64,000 nucleotides of DNA from positions 1 through 64,000 of the forward strand of contig NZ_QTJY01000004.1 in assembly GCF_003703975.1 (NCBI RefSeq), given 5' to 3'. Positions 22,881 through 30,957 of the stretch are shown piece after piece. How positions within the stretch are numbered: the stretch's first letter is position 1; each line of letters opens with the position of its first letter. The translations under genes and the position numbers were made by a program. This DNA is from Larkinella soli. GTDB taxonomy: Bacteria > Bacteroidota > Bacteroidia > Cytophagales > Spirosomataceae. The notes beneath the pieces are model-generated. The model made no database searches. It was not told where the DNA came from and saw nothing but the letters and a program-made list of their open reading frames with translations.

Positions 22881-25277
22881 ATGAAAAAAGATACGACCTG
22901 GAGAAAGTATGTCTGTCTGGTTACCCTGACGATGGTTCTGTTGCAGCTTTGCGGGCCGGTTTGGGCGCAATTTACCCTTTCGGGAACGGTGAAGGATGCG
23001 GAAGGCGGGGTGCTGCCCGGAGCCGCCGTGACGCTCGAAGGAACCTACAAGGGAACGTTCACCGATGCCGCAGGTGCCTACCGGCTGACCAGCCTGAAAC
23101 CGGGTCCGGTGCAGGTCCGGGTGTCGTTGCTGGGCTTCGAGCCGGTGCAGCAGTCAGTGGAGGTCGGTCAGAATGCGGTGTTGAACGTGACGCTTGCCAA
23201 AAGCGTCGTGGTGATGGATGAGGTGGTGGTCAGCGCTACACGGGCTAACCAGAAATCCGGCGTCGCCTATACGGACGTGACCCGAAAAGACCTTAAAAAG
23301 CTGAATCTCGGCCAGGATTTGCCGTTCCTGCTCAATTTTACGCCATCTTTGGTGACCACCTCCGACGCCGGCGCCGGCGTCGGGTATACCGGCATCCGCA
23401 TTCGCGGCTCCGACGCCACCCGGATCAACGTGACCCTGAACGGCATTCCCTACAACGATGCCGAGTCGCAGGGCACGTTCTGGGTCAATATGCCGGATTT
23501 TGCCTCCTCCGTAAGCAGCATTCAGGTGCAGCGGGGCGTCGGGACCTCCACCAACGGGGCGGGGGCGTTCGGAGCTACGGTCAACGTGCAGACCAATTCG
23601 CTCCAGAAGGAAGCCTATGCGGAAAGCAACGTGTCGGCCGGCTCGTTCAATACCCTGAAAACCAACATTCTGGCCGGGACCGGGCTGTTGAACAACCATT
23701 TCGTGGTCGATGCGCGGCTCTCCCGGGTGGTCTCCGACGGCTACATCGACCGGGCATCTTCCAATCTCAAGTCATTTTATGTTTCCGGAGGATATTACAC
23801 CAGCAAAAGCTTTATCCGGCTCAATGTATTCTCGGGCCAGGAGCGGACCTATCAGTCGTGGGGCGGGGTGCCGGAAAACCTACTGAAAACCAACCGGACC
23901 TTCAACCCGTATACCTACGACAATGAAACCGATAACTACCAGCAGGATCATTATCAGCTGATCTCTTCGACGGAGCTGAGTAAAAACTGGCGGCTGAATG
24001 CCTCTCTGCACTATACGAAAGGGAAAGGCTACTACGAGCAGTTCCGGGAAGACGACGACCTGGCCGACTACGGCCTACCGCCGGTCGTCATCCGCGATTC
24101 GACCATCCGCCAGACCGACCTGGTTCGGCGCCGGTGGCTTGACAACGACTTCTACGGCGGGGTTTTCTCGATCGATTACAACAGCTACGGCAAACTGACG
24201 GCCAACCTCGGCGGGGGCTGGAACCGGTATCAGGGCAAACACTTCGGCGAAGTGATCTGGGCGCAGTTTGCGAGCACAGGCAGCATCCGCCAGCGGTATT
24301 ACGACAACGACGCCACCAAAACCGACTTTAACCTCTACGGCAAGGCATTTTACCAGTTTACGCCGAAGCTGAATGCCTATGTAGATTTGCAGGTCCGAAC
24401 CGTCGATTACAGCTTTCTGGGCTTCGACAACCAGCTTCGGAACGTGCAGCAGGACGACCAGCTGGTCTTTTTCAACCCCAAAGCCGGTCTGACCTATACA
24501 CTCAACGACCGAAGCTCGGTGTATGCTTCCTACGGCGTCGGCAACAAGGAGCCGAACCGGGACGACTACACCCAGTCGACCCCGGCCAGCCGCCCGAAAG
24601 CCGAAACGCTCTACGACTGGGAAGCCGGCTATAAAACCGGCACCGACCGGCTGGCCTTTACGGCCAACGGCTACTACATGAAATACCGCAATCAACTGGT
24701 ACTGACGGGCCAGATCAATGACGTAGGAGCCTATAACCGCGTCAATATTCCCGACAGCTATCGGGCGGGGATCGAACTCGAAGCCGGGGCGCTGCTGGCG
24801 AAAGCCCTCCGCTGGAACGTCAACGCGACCTTCAGCCGCAACAAGGTGAAGAACTTTACGGAGTATGTCGATAATTACGATACCGGCGAGCAGCAGAGCC
24901 GGTCATACCGGGAAACCGACATCAGCTTTTCCCCGGACCTCATCGCCGGCTCGCAGCTCCTGTATACACCCGTGAAGGGCCTGGAGGTAGGTCTGTTATC
25001 GAAATACGTTGGGAAGCAGTATCTGGACAACACTTCGAACGAGGGCCGTAAACTGGACCCTTACTTCGTCAACGACATCCGGGTCATCTACACCCTGAAG
25101 CCCCGATTCATGAACGAGCTGACGTTCACAATCCTGCTGAACAACGTGCTGAACGAACGCTACGAGTCGAACGGCTATAGCTTCAGCTATATTGCCGAAG
25201 GCCGCAATACGACCGAGAATTATTATTACCCGCAGGCCGGCCGAAACTTTCTCGCCGGGTTGCACATCCGGTTCTGA
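22881..25277 (+). CDS. TonB-dependent outer-membrane receptor, probably for thiamine or a precursor
   Basis: The protein has 798 residues. It has a signal peptide (MKKDTTWRKYVCLVTLTMVL ... VWAQ), a carboxypeptidase-regulatory-like N-terminal domain (LSGTVKDAEGGVLPGAAVTL), a plug domain (GYTGIRIRGSDATRINVTLN) and a 22-strand beta-barrel ending in an aromatic C-terminal residue (AGLHIRF). TonB receptors import scarce nutrients across the outer membrane using energy from TonB-ExbBD. The substrate is inferred from the TPP riboswitch 125 bp upstream: riboswitch-controlled TonB receptors are known in Bacteroidota as putative thiamine transporters. No inner-membrane transporter (such as PnuT) or thiamine kinase gene is adjacent. 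Confidence 0.93.
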   Translation: MKKDTTWRKYVCLVTLTMVLLQLCGPVWAQFTLSGTVKDAEGGVLPGAAVTLEGTYKGTFTDAAGAYRLTSLKPGPVQVRVSLLGFEPVQQSVEVGQNAVLNVTLAKSVVVMDEVVVSATRANQKSGVAYTDVTRKDLKKLNLGQDLPFLLNFTPSLVTTSDAGAGVGYTGIRIRGSDATRINVTLNGIPYNDAESQGTFWVNMPDFASSVSSIQVQRGVGTSTNGAGAFGATVNVQTNSLQKEAYAESNVSAGSFNTLKTNILAGTGLLNNHFVVDARLSRVVSDGYIDRASSNLKSFYVSGGYYTSKSFIRLNVFSGQERTYQSWGGVPENLLKTNRTFNPYTYDNETDNYQQDHYQLISSTELSKNWRLNASLHYTKGKGYYEQFREDDDLADYGLPPVVIRDSTIRQTDLVRRRWLDNDFYGGVFSIDYNSYGKLTANLGGGWNRYQGKHFGEVIWAQFASTGSIRQRYYDNDATKTDFNLYGKAFYQFTPKLNAYVDLQVRTVDYSFLGFDNQLRNVQQDDQLVFFNPKAGLTYTLNDRSSVYASYGVGNKEPNRDDYTQSTPASRPKAETLYDWEAGYKTGTDRLAFTANGYYMKYRNQLVLTGQINDVGAYNRVNIPDSYRAGIELEAGALLAKALRWNVNATFSRNKVKNFTEYVDNYDTGEQQSRSYRETDISFSPDLIAGSQLLYTPVKGLEVGLLSKYVGKQYLDNTSNEGRKLDPYFVNDIRVIYTLKPRFMNELTFTILLNNVLNERYESNGYSFSYIAEGRNTTENYYYPQAGRNFLAGLHIRF

Positions 25278-25322
25278 AAACGAAGAAGCCGGGTCGCTTC
25301 AGCGACCCGGCTTTTTCGTTTT
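25278..25322. terminator. Bidirectional terminator (TonB receptor / cystathionine gamma-synthase-like gene)
   Basis: An 11-bp GC-rich stem GCCGGGTCGCT / AGCGACCCGGC with a 2-nt loop (25288-25311) is flanked by an A-rich left arm and a TTTTTCGTTTT right arm. It can end transcription of both convergent genes. Confidence 0.92.
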
Positions 25323-26461
25323 CAACCGATGGCCTGCCGCAGGTCCTCGATCAGATCGTCGGCGTCCTCGACCCCGACACTCAGGCGGATCAGCGTATCT
25401 TTCAGGCCGTTCTTCTCGCGTTCTTCCTTCGGGATGCTCGCGTGGGTCATCGAAGCCGGGTGGGTGCAGAGGGATTCGACCCCGCCCAGGGATTCGCCCA
25501 GCGAAAACACCTGAAAGCTTTCCATCACTTTGACCGCTTCCGGCAGCGAATCGCCGTGGAGCGTGAAAGACACCATGCCGCCGAAGTCACGCATCTGCCG
25601 CCTGGCCAGTTCGTGCTGCGGGTGGGTTTCCAGCCCCGGATAATTTACCTGACTGACTTTGGGGTGTTCACTGAGAAACCGGGCGATTTTCAGCGCGTTC
25701 TCGGAGTGCCGCTGCATCCGGAGGTGCAGGGTTTTAATGCCCCGCAGCACCAGAAAACAATCCTGCGGCCCCGGCACGGCCCCGCAGGCGTTCTGAATGA
25801 ACGTCAGTTGCCGGGCAATTTCGTCGTCGTTCAGGACGATGGCGCCCATCACCGTGTCGGAGTGGCCGCCGAGGTATTTCGTGACCGAGTGCATCACGAT
25901 GTCGGCGCCGAGGTCGAGCGGGTTTTGCAAATACGGAGAGGCAAACGTGTTGTCGACGGTCAGGAGGATGTTCCGGGCGCGGGTGATGGCGGCAATTGCT
26001 TCGATATCGACGATCCGGAGCATCGGGTTGGTCGGCGTTTCGAGCCAAACCATCTTCGTCCGGGGCGTCAGGGCGGCTTCCAGTACGGCCGGGTCTTCCA
26101 GACCGATGAACTTGAATTTCAGCCCGAAATCCTGAAATACCTTGGCCATAATGCGGTACGTGCCGCCGTAGAGGTCGCTGCTGGCGATGATCTCGTCGCC
26201 CGGTTTGAACAGCTTCAGGATGGCGTCCGTTGCGCCCAGGCCGGAGGAGTAGCAAATGCCGTGCTTCCCGTTTTCGATGGCGGCCAGGTTATTCTGCAAT
26301 ACCGTCCGGGTCGGGTTCTGGGTGCGGGCGTATTCATAGCCCTTGTGTTTGCCCGGCGATTCCTGCACGTACGTCGAGGTCTGGTAGATGGGCGTCATGA
26401 TGGCGCCCGTCGTGGGGTCGGGTTCAACCCCGGCGTGGATGGCTTTTGTTGCGAATTTCAT
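25322..26461 (-). CDS. Trans-sulfuration enzyme (cystathionine gamma-synthase / beta- or gamma-lyase family)
   Basis: The 379-residue PLP enzyme belongs to the Cys/Met metabolism family. Conserved segments are YEYARTQNPTR, YSSGLGATDAI, the PLP Asp in LTVDNTFASPYLQNPL and the Schiff-base Lys in MHSVTKYLGGHSD. The C-terminal SLGGVESLCTHPASMTH is typical of MetB/MetC-type proteins. Members make or cleave cystathionine during methionine and cysteine interconversion; sequence alone does not separate synthase from lyase activity. No methionine genes are adjacent. It is divergent from the TVP38-like gene and convergent with the receptor gene. Confidence 0.9.
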   Translation of the reverse strand: MKFATKAIHAGVEPDPTTGAIMTPIYQTSTYVQESPGKHKGYEYARTQNPTRTVLQNNLAAIENGKHGICYSSGLGATDAILKLFKPGDEIIASSDLYGGTYRIMAKVFQDFGLKFKFIGLEDPAVLEAALTPRTKMVWLETPTNPMLRIVDIEAIAAITRARNILLTVDNTFASPYLQNPLDLGADIVMHSVTKYLGGHSDTVMGAIVLNDDEIARQLTFIQNACGAVPGPQDCFLVLRGIKTLHLRMQRHSENALKIARFLSEHPKVSQVNYPGLETHPQHELARRQMRDFGGMVSFTLHGDSLPEAVKVMESFQVFSLGESLGGVESLCTHPASMTHASIPKEEREKNGLKDTLIRLSVGVEDADDLIEDLRQAIG

Positions 26462-26525
26462 GCTCGAAAATAATAGGGTTTTCCCAATTTTGTGCTCTTA
26501 TTGAAACCGGATTCCAACCGATCGA

Positions 26526-27203
26526 ATGCCCGATTCCCTGCTTAAAAAACTATCCGGCCCGGCGCTGGCGGGGCTTCTCCTGAGTGGTGCTCCTCTCCTC
26601 TTCAGTTCGGCCCTGACCTACTATACGATTGCAAACGAAAGCCGTGTTGCCGGTTTTGACGCTCTGCAATGGGCCGCCCTGACGGTTTTCTGCGGGATTA
26701 CCTCCACTTTTGCCCTGACGCCCCCTACCTTTCTGGCTCTTGTTTTCGGGTATTTTCTGGGCTGGGGAGCCCTGCTGCCGGTTTTTGCCCTGAACATGGG
26801 GGCTATCCTGCTTGTCAACCGCCTGGTTCACTGGATCGACCGGGACCGTTTTGTCCATTTTATAGAGCAGAACCCGAAAGCCCGGAACGTGCTGGACGGT
26901 ATTCGGCGGGAAGAACGGAAGGTGATCTTTTTTACGAAGCTCTCCCCGGTGCTGCCCTTCGCCCTGACTAACCTCGTTTTCGCACTGTCGGGAGCCAGAT
27001 TACGGAATATCTTACTGGGCGGTTTTCTGGGGATGGTGCCGCGCACGGTGCTGGCGGTCTGGGCAGGGCGACAGGCGCGGGAAATCCGTACCCTCCTGGA
27101 AAATCCGAATGCAGGAAGCGGGATGCAGCTGGCCATCGGCGGACTGCTGATCGCATCGGTTGCCGGTCTGTACTTCGTCATCCGGCGGGCGATTCCCCGT
27201 TAA
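26526..27203 (+). CDS. TVP38/TMEM64 (DedA-related) membrane protein
   Basis: This 225-residue integral membrane protein has about five hydrophobic segments: AGLLLSGAPLLFSSALTY, FALTPPTFLALVFGYFLGWG, LLPVFALNMGAILLVNRL, FALTNLVFALSGARLRNILLGG and a C-terminal helix. The VIFFTKLSPVLPFALTNL and LGGFLGMVPRTVLAVWAG stretches are characteristic of the SNARE-associated/DedA superfamily. Members are proposed lipid scramblases or transporters; a function here cannot be assigned. Its stop codon overlaps the last 4 bases of the convergent alpha/beta hydrolase gene, with no room for a separate terminator. Confidence 0.85.
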   Translation: MPDSLLKKLSGPALAGLLLSGAPLLFSSALTYYTIANESRVAGFDALQWAALTVFCGITSTFALTPPTFLALVFGYFLGWGALLPVFALNMGAILLVNRLVHWIDRDRFVHFIEQNPKARNVLDGIRREERKVIFFTKLSPVLPFALTNLVFALSGARLRNILLGGFLGMVPRTVLAVWAGRQAREIRTLLENPNAGSGMQLAIGGLLIASVAGLYFVIRRAIPR

Positions 27204-27958
27204 AGCACCTCGGCCACCTTCTCGATCAGCCGGTTATGGCCGGTCTTCAGGACCGTCAGCTCGTAGGCGTACAGCCGGTGCGTGAGCGGAAGAATGTAGT
27301 CGGCCGGCAGCACCCGGTCGTAGTAACCCAGAAAAAACCGGACCCGGATGGGGTGCAGCGTCAGGGTTTTGCCCAGGCGCTCGGGTTTGAAGAAAAGTTT
27401 CCGAAAACCGATCCAGGACCGGTAAACCCGCTCCCGCTGGATGGGGGAGGCCAGCGTACTCTCGGCAAACCGCAGCACCGACTTGTCGACCAGCCGCAGG
27501 TTTTGCAGAAACTCTCCGGCGACATGGAAGGTGGGCAGGTGTCGGAGAAAAAACCGGAACAGCATCCGGCCGAACGTCGAGCCCGTCGCCAGCCGATACC
27601 ACGGGCTGACGGTAATTCCGTCCGGGGCCAGCAGGATCAGTTCGGCGGTTTGTTTCGGGAAGAGTTGGGCCGTGGCGAGTGCAAACCGCCCCCCCATGCT
27701 GAAGCCGATCACCGCGAAGCGTTCGATCCGATACTGATCGAGAAAGTTCTGAATATACTGACGCCAGGCGGTTTTGGTCAGCACCTCCCCCATGAACTGC
27801 ACCGGCGGCTCTCCATGAAAGAACAGGTCGAAGGCAAAGAGAGCATACCGGCCCTCGACGGCCCGGGCCAGCGGCTCGAAGCAGCGGTGGTCCTGGCCGA
27901 TGCCGTGGAAAGCCAGTAAGGCAACCGGGCCGGTGGATAGCTGATGAACGGAAAGCAT
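27200..27958 (-). CDS. Alpha/beta hydrolase
   Basis: The 252-residue protein has the alpha/beta-hydrolase fold. The oxyanion region is LLAFHGIGQDHRCF, the nucleophile Ser lies in GFSMGGRFALA, and a C-terminal His lies in LKTGHNRLIEKV. Such proteins hydrolyse esters or thioesters; the substrate is unknown. The gene begins 36 bp after prfB on the same strand, but the prfB terminator lies in that gap and suggests separate or attenuated expression. Its 3' end overlaps the TVP38-like gene by 4 bases. Confidence 0.82.
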   Translation of the reverse strand: MLSVHQLSTGPVALLAFHGIGQDHRCFEPLARAVEGRYALFAFDLFFHGEPPVQFMGEVLTKTAWRQYIQNFLDQYRIERFAVIGFSMGGRFALATAQLFPKQTAELILLAPDGITVSPWYRLATGSTFGRMLFRFFLRHLPTFHVAGEFLQNLRLVDKSVLRFAESTLASPIQRERVYRSWIGFRKLFFKPERLGKTLTLHPIRVRFFLGYYDRVLPADYILPLTHRLYAYELTVLKTGHNRLIEKVAEVL

Positions 27959-27964
27959 AGAAAA

Positions 27965-27988
27965 CCCGGCAGTGGGTAAACTGCCGGG
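27965..27988 (-). terminator. prfB terminator
   Basis: On the minus strand, CCCGGCAG-8 nt-CTGCCGGG is followed by TTTTC, starting 6 bp after the prfB stop codon and ending just before the hydrolase start codon. Confidence 0.8.
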
Positions 27989-27994
27989 AAGGAA

Positions 27995-29072
27995 TCAATC
28001 CTGCATCAATAAAAAGGCCTTGATAAAGCCATCCAGATCACCGTCCAGCACGGCTTCGGTGTTGGACGTCTGAAAGCCGGTGCGGTGGTCTTTCACCCGC
28101 CGGTCGTCCAGGACGTAGCTGCGGATCTGTGAACCCCACTCGATTCTTTTCTTGCCCGCTTCCACCTCTGCCCGGGCGGCATTGCGCTTCTCGACCTCGA
28201 TCTGGTACAGCTTCGACTTCAGCAGCCGGATGGCTACCTCCTTGTTCTGAAGCTGGCTCCGCTCCTGCTGGCATTCGATGATGATGCCCGACGGTTTGTG
28301 ACGCAGCCGCACGGCCGTTTCAACCTTGTTGACGTTCTGCCCGCCGGCCCCGCCCGACCGGAACGTATCCCATTCGATGTCGGCCATATTGACCTCGATC
28401 TGAATCGTATCGTCGATCAGCGGATAGGCGAATACCGAGGCAAACGACGTGTGACGCCGGGCGTTGGCGTCGAAGGGCGACACCCGCACCAGCCGGTGAA
28501 CGCCGTTTTCCGACTTCAGATAGCCGTAGGCGAGCGGACCTTCCACCTCCAGCGTCGCCGACTTGATTCCGGCGCCGTCGCCCGGCTGATAGTCGACCTG
28601 CTTTACCTTGTAGCCGTGTTTTTCGGACCACATCAGGTACATCCGGTAGAGCATATCGGCCCAGTCCTGGCTTTCGGTACCGCCCGCACCGGAGTTGATT
28701 TCCAGCACCGCGCTGAGCTGGTCCTCCTCGTTGCTGAGCATCTTTTTCAGTTCGAGTTCTTCCAGGGCGGCCTTCACTTTCCCGCCTTCGGCATCGATTT
28801 CCTCTTCCGAAACGTCGCCGGCCTCGTAAAACTCATAGAGCGTTTCCAGGTCGCTCAGCATACCGTCGACCTTTTCGTAGCCGCCGGTCCAGCCTTTCAG
28901 CGCCCGGACCTGCTTCATGGTCTTTTCGGCGCCCTCGGCATCCTGCCAGAACTCGGGCTGGGATGTACGCTGCTCTAAGTCAGCTAATTGTTCTTTCTTG
29001 TTATCGTAGTCAAAGATACCCCCTCAGGGCCTCTACTCTGGCCCTCACGTCCTTTAGCTGGTCGGTCGTCAT
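27995..29072 (-). CDS. prfB: Peptide chain release factor 2, with programmed +1 frameshift
   Basis: RF2 recognises UAA and UGA stop codons and releases the finished peptide. The gene is in two frames: 20 codons ([20 protein letters not shown]) run from ATG at 29072-29070 to an in-frame TGA at 29012-29010. A +1 shift there leads into [14 protein letters not shown], giving about 358 residues. The catalytic GGQ is visible as [10 protein letters not shown]. The slippery site AGG GGG TAT CTT TGA C has the internal Shine-Dalgarno-like AGGGGG, identical in pattern to the E. coli autoregulatory site. The peptide before the shift and the frame after it match the family exactly, so this is regulation, not a defect. 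Confidence 0.96.
29009..29024 (-). promoter_or_regulatory. prfB programmed +1 frameshift site
   Basis: The minus strand reads AGG GGG TAT CTT TGA C: an internal SD-like AGGGGG, the slippery CTT codon and the in-frame stop TGA (29012-29010) followed by C, the poorest termination context. When RF2 is scarce the ribosome slips +1 and makes more RF2. Confidence 0.96.
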
Positions 29073-29142
29073 TGGTGTTGTGAAATGATTTAGTGATGAT
29101 TCAGCCCCTTCCGGCAGAACCGCTCCGACGGAACAGGGGACA

Positions 29143-29150
29143 CAAAAATA
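29143..29150 (-). promoter_or_regulatory. Possible -7 element for prfB
   Basis: The minus strand reads TATTTTTG, matching TAnnTTTG, 71 bp upstream of the prfB start. No -33 TTG is at the expected spacing. Confidence 0.35.
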
Positions 29151-29264
29151 CAATTAAAAGGCTCTTTACCGGAAAGATAACCCAATAATTGAGAGCGGGG
29201 TTCAGGTCGCCTTCATGCCGGCGAAGGCGGTTGAGAATGAAATAGGTTAATCAACTTTTCAAAT

Positions 29265-29272
29265 TAACTTTG
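29265..29272 (+). promoter_or_regulatory. Possible -7 element for lpd
   Basis: TAACTTTG matches TAnnTTTG, 58 bp upstream of the lpd start. The -33 region lacks a clear TTG at the usual distance. The rest of the 258-bp gap 29073-29330 shows nothing else recognisable. Confidence 0.45.
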
Positions 29273-29330
29273 CGTTCCCCTGTCGGAGTGCAGTATATTC
29301 TATTCATTCTACATTATACATACCTGAAAA

Positions 29331-30731
29331 ATGGCATCACAATATGATGTAATTGTCGTTGGCAGCGGGCCGGGTGGCTACGTAGCCGCCATCCGTGCGT
29401 CGCAGCTGGGGCTGAAGACCGCCGTCGTCGAACGCGAAAGTCTGGGCGGGATCTGTCTGAACTGGGGTTGTATTCCCACGAAAGCCCTGCTGAAAAGCGC
29501 CCAGGTGTTTGAATACATCAAACATTCGGAAGACTACGGTATCAAGGTCAGCGGAAACGCCAGCCCCGACTTCGGGGCGGTGATCAAGCGGAGCCGCGGG
29601 GTTGCCGATTCCATGAGCAAAGGGGTGAACTTCCTGATGCGAAAAAATAAAATCGATGTGCTGAGCGGCAACGGAAAAGTAAAGCCGGGCCGGAAGGTCG
29701 AAGTGACCGATAAAGACGGGAAAGCCACCGAATACGAAGCCAAACACATCATCATTGCCACCGGCAGCCGCGCGCGGCAGCTCCCTGCCGTGCCCATTGA
29801 CGGCCAGAAGGTGATCGAATACCGCAAAGCCATGACGCTCGAACAGCAGCCGGCCACGATGCTGGTCATCGGGTCCGGGGCCATTGGCGTCGAATTCGCT
29901 TACGTGTACGCTTCCATGGGCACGAAAGTGACCATCGTAGAGTTCCTGCCGAACGTGGTTCCAGTCGAAGATGAGGAAATCTCGAAGGAACTTGCCAAGC
30001 AGTACAAGAAGCTGGGCGTCGATATCTTTACCAACTCGGAAGTAACGAAGGTCGATACGGGCGGAAAAGGCTGCAAGGTCTTCGTCAAGACGCCGGACGG
30101 TGAAAAAACCTTCGACGTGGACGTGGTCCTGTCGGCCGCCGGGGTGGTCGCCAACATTGAAAATATCGGTCTGGAGGACGTCGGAATTGCCGTAGAACGC
30201 GGTAAAATTTCCACCGACGACTATTACCGCACGAGCGTAGAAGGCTACTACGCCATCGGCGACTGTACGAAAGGACAGGCCCTGGCCCACGTCGCTTCGG
30301 CCGAAGCCATCATCTGCGTCGAGAAAATTGCCGGTCTGGATCACGTCGAGCCGCTGAACTACAACAACATTCCGGGCTGTACGTACTGCCAGCCGGAGAT
30401 CGCATCGGTCGGGTATACCGAAAAAGCCGCCAAAGAAGCGGGTTTCGATATTCTCGTCGGCAAGTTTCCGTTCTCAGCTTCCGGGAAGGCCAAGGCCGCC
30501 GGGGCACCGGAAGGGTTCGTGAAGGTGATCTTCGACAAGAAATACGGCGAGTGGCTGGGTGCGCATTTCATCGGTCATAACGTCACGGAGATGATCGCCG
30601 AGGTGGTGGCCGCCCGTAAACTCGAAACCACCGGCCATGAAATTCTGAAAGCCGTTCACCCCCACCCGACCATGTCGGAAGCCGTGAAAGATGCTACGGA
30701 AGCCGCCTACGGGGAAGCCATTCACCTGTAA
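29331..30731 (+). CDS. lpdA: Dihydrolipoyl dehydrogenase (E3)
   Basis: E3 is an FAD-linked enzyme that reoxidises dihydrolipoamide in pyruvate, 2-oxoglutarate and branched-chain keto-acid dehydrogenase complexes and in the glycine cleavage system. The 466-residue protein has the N-terminal FAD motif VGSGPGGYVAAIRA, the redox-active disulfide Cys42/Cys47 (GGICLNWGCIPT), the NAD motif VIGSGAIGVEFAYVY and the C-terminal catalytic His-Glu pair (HPHPTMSEA). Full length. It is monocistronic between its own promoter region and a strong terminator, with no E1 or E2 genes nearby. Confidence 0.97.
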   Translation: MASQYDVIVVGSGPGGYVAAIRASQLGLKTAVVERESLGGICLNWGCIPTKALLKSAQVFEYIKHSEDYGIKVSGNASPDFGAVIKRSRGVADSMSKGVNFLMRKNKIDVLSGNGKVKPGRKVEVTDKDGKATEYEAKHIIIATGSRARQLPAVPIDGQKVIEYRKAMTLEQQPATMLVIGSGAIGVEFAYVYASMGTKVTIVEFLPNVVPVEDEEISKELAKQYKKLGVDIFTNSEVTKVDTGGKGCKVFVKTPDGEKTFDVDVVLSAAGVVANIENIGLEDVGIAVERGKISTDDYYRTSVEGYYAIGDCTKGQALAHVASAEAIICVEKIAGLDHVEPLNYNNIPGCTYCQPEIASVGYTEKAAKEAGFDILVGKFPFSASGKAKAAGAPEGFVKVIFDKKYGEWLGAHFIGHNVTEMIAEVVAARKLETTGHEILKAVHPHPTMSEAVKDATEAAYGEAIHL

Positions 30732-30765
30732 GCCAAACCCATATACAAGGGCGGAATACCGCCTG

Positions 30766-30797
30766 AAAACCCGCCGGAATCCATTCCGGCGGGTTTT
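30766..30797 (+). terminator. lpd terminator
   Basis: A perfect 15-bp stem AAAACCCGCCGGAAT / ATTCCGGCGGGTTTT with a 2-nt loop is followed by GTTTTTC, 34 bp after the lpd stop codon. Confidence 0.93.
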
Positions 30798-30888
30798 GTT
30801 TTTCACAGTTCAGATAAGGAAAGTAACGCTTGGTCCTGCCAAACTTCCGTTTTCGGCCGCCTTCCCTTTCATTCCCTCCCTGCGCCCG

Positions 30889-30896
30889 TAATTTTG
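30889..30896 (+). promoter_or_regulatory. Possible -7 element for the four-repeat secreted protein
   Basis: TAATTTTG matches TAnnTTTG and lies 61 bp upstream of the start codon. A -33 TTG is not seen. Confidence 0.4.
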
Positions 30897-30957
30897 CTGA
30901 ACCTTCCCGGAGGTTCAGCGCTTCCGGCAGGCCGACAACAACTACGATTGAACCTCT

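Noticed and set aside
27995-29072. prfB as a frameshifted pseudogene
   Set aside because: The break is the canonical RF2 programmed frameshift; the sequence before and after it matches the family in the two frames expected.
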